A stretch of 15,310 bases of DNA from Microcoleaceae cyanobacterium UBA11344 (GTDB taxonomy: Bacteria; Cyanobacteriota; Cyanobacteriia; Cyanobacteriales; Microcoleaceae): contig DMYK01000574.1 in NCBI GenBank assembly GCA_003483675.1, positions 1 through 15,310 of the forward strand, written 5' to 3'. Below are positions 15,245-15,310 of this stretch, one piece after another; position 1 is the stretch's first letter; every line of letters begins with the position of its first letter. A program made the translations under genes and the position numbers. Under the pieces are notes generated by a model that saw only the letters and a program-made list of their open reading frames with translations, was not told where the DNA came from and did no database searches.

Positions 15245-15310
15245 TTAGGTGCGAGTTTCTTGAAATAACATCTCAACACCATTCATACCATTTAAAGATT
15301 TCGAGGAGCG
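15245..15310 (-). CDS. Possible partial gene, C-terminal end only
   Basis: On the minus strand the window's last bases stay open for 21 codons (ending LNGMNGVEMLFQETRT) before TAA at 15245-15247. The frame enters from beyond the window edge. It is too short to assign to a family, and chance openness is quite possible. No function is proposed. Confidence 0.25.
   Translation of the reverse strand, partial: RSSKSLNGMNGVEMLFQETRT

Noticed and set aside
4805..15310. CRISPR array near the type III-D genes
   Set aside because: No set of regularly spaced 30-40 nt repeats occurs in any spacer; the only regular repeats are three 9-mers at 21 bp, which is far too short.

Overview
The window is cyanobacterial. 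HIP1-type octamers (GCGATCGC) are scattered through it, including inside the CRISPR-Cas genes. It carries a cobalamin-pathway cbiD beside guaA and an N-terminal HTH domain of a kind common in filamentous cyanobacteria. An Oscillatoriales/Microcoleus-like source is plausible, but the sequence alone does not fix the genus.

Left part (1-4804): a short-LID adenylate kinase on the minus strand is divergent from a small HTH-domain protein. Two near-identical 17-bp sites lie in the space between them. A 540-bp gene-free stretch follows, with a strong 41-nt hairpin flanked by TTAGTATAG direct repeats and a good sigma70-type promoter. Then come cbiD (cobalt-precorrin-5B methyltransferase) and guaA (GMP synthase) on the plus strand. 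A 225-bp convergent spacer with hairpins, one of them a palindromic repeat, separates guaA from the CRISPR genes.

Right part (5030-14773, minus strand): a compact seven-gene type III-D CRISPR-Cas operon. In transcription order it encodes a CARF protein with a Card1/Can2-like nuclease fold, an HD-less Cas10 with an intact GGDD, a single Cas7 (Csm3-like), a Csx10 (Cas5-like) with a long helical tail, a double Cas7, Csx19, and a Cas7 with a large insertion (TIGR03986 type). Every junction overlaps or abuts, so translation is probably coupled. The inferred working is as follows. The RAMP subunits bind a crRNA and cut target RNA. Cas10 makes cyclic oligoadenylate through its palm domain. The CARF protein, encoded first in the operon, responds to that signal. 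No Cas1, Cas2, Cas6 or CRISPR array is present, so these must be supplied from elsewhere.

Two things stand out. First, the single Cas7 and Csx10 are in the same reading frame, separated by one TAA codon with no spacer. The operon order Cas7 / Cas5 + helical tail / Cas7-Cas7 / Csx19 / Cas7-insertion parallels the fused III-D variant (III-Dv/III-D2) and the single-protein III-E Cas7-11, so this looks like the unfused form. Second, the CARF effector has Ser and Thr where the nuclease ExK motif is expected, while the rest of the fold is kept.

Upstream of the operon (14774-15310) are the decayed C-terminus of a WYL-type CRISPR-associated regulator (TIGR03985-like) and three TTTTCCACA-type sites, resembling cyanobacterial DnaA boxes, spaced exactly 21 bp apart. 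A possible partial gene runs off the right edge.
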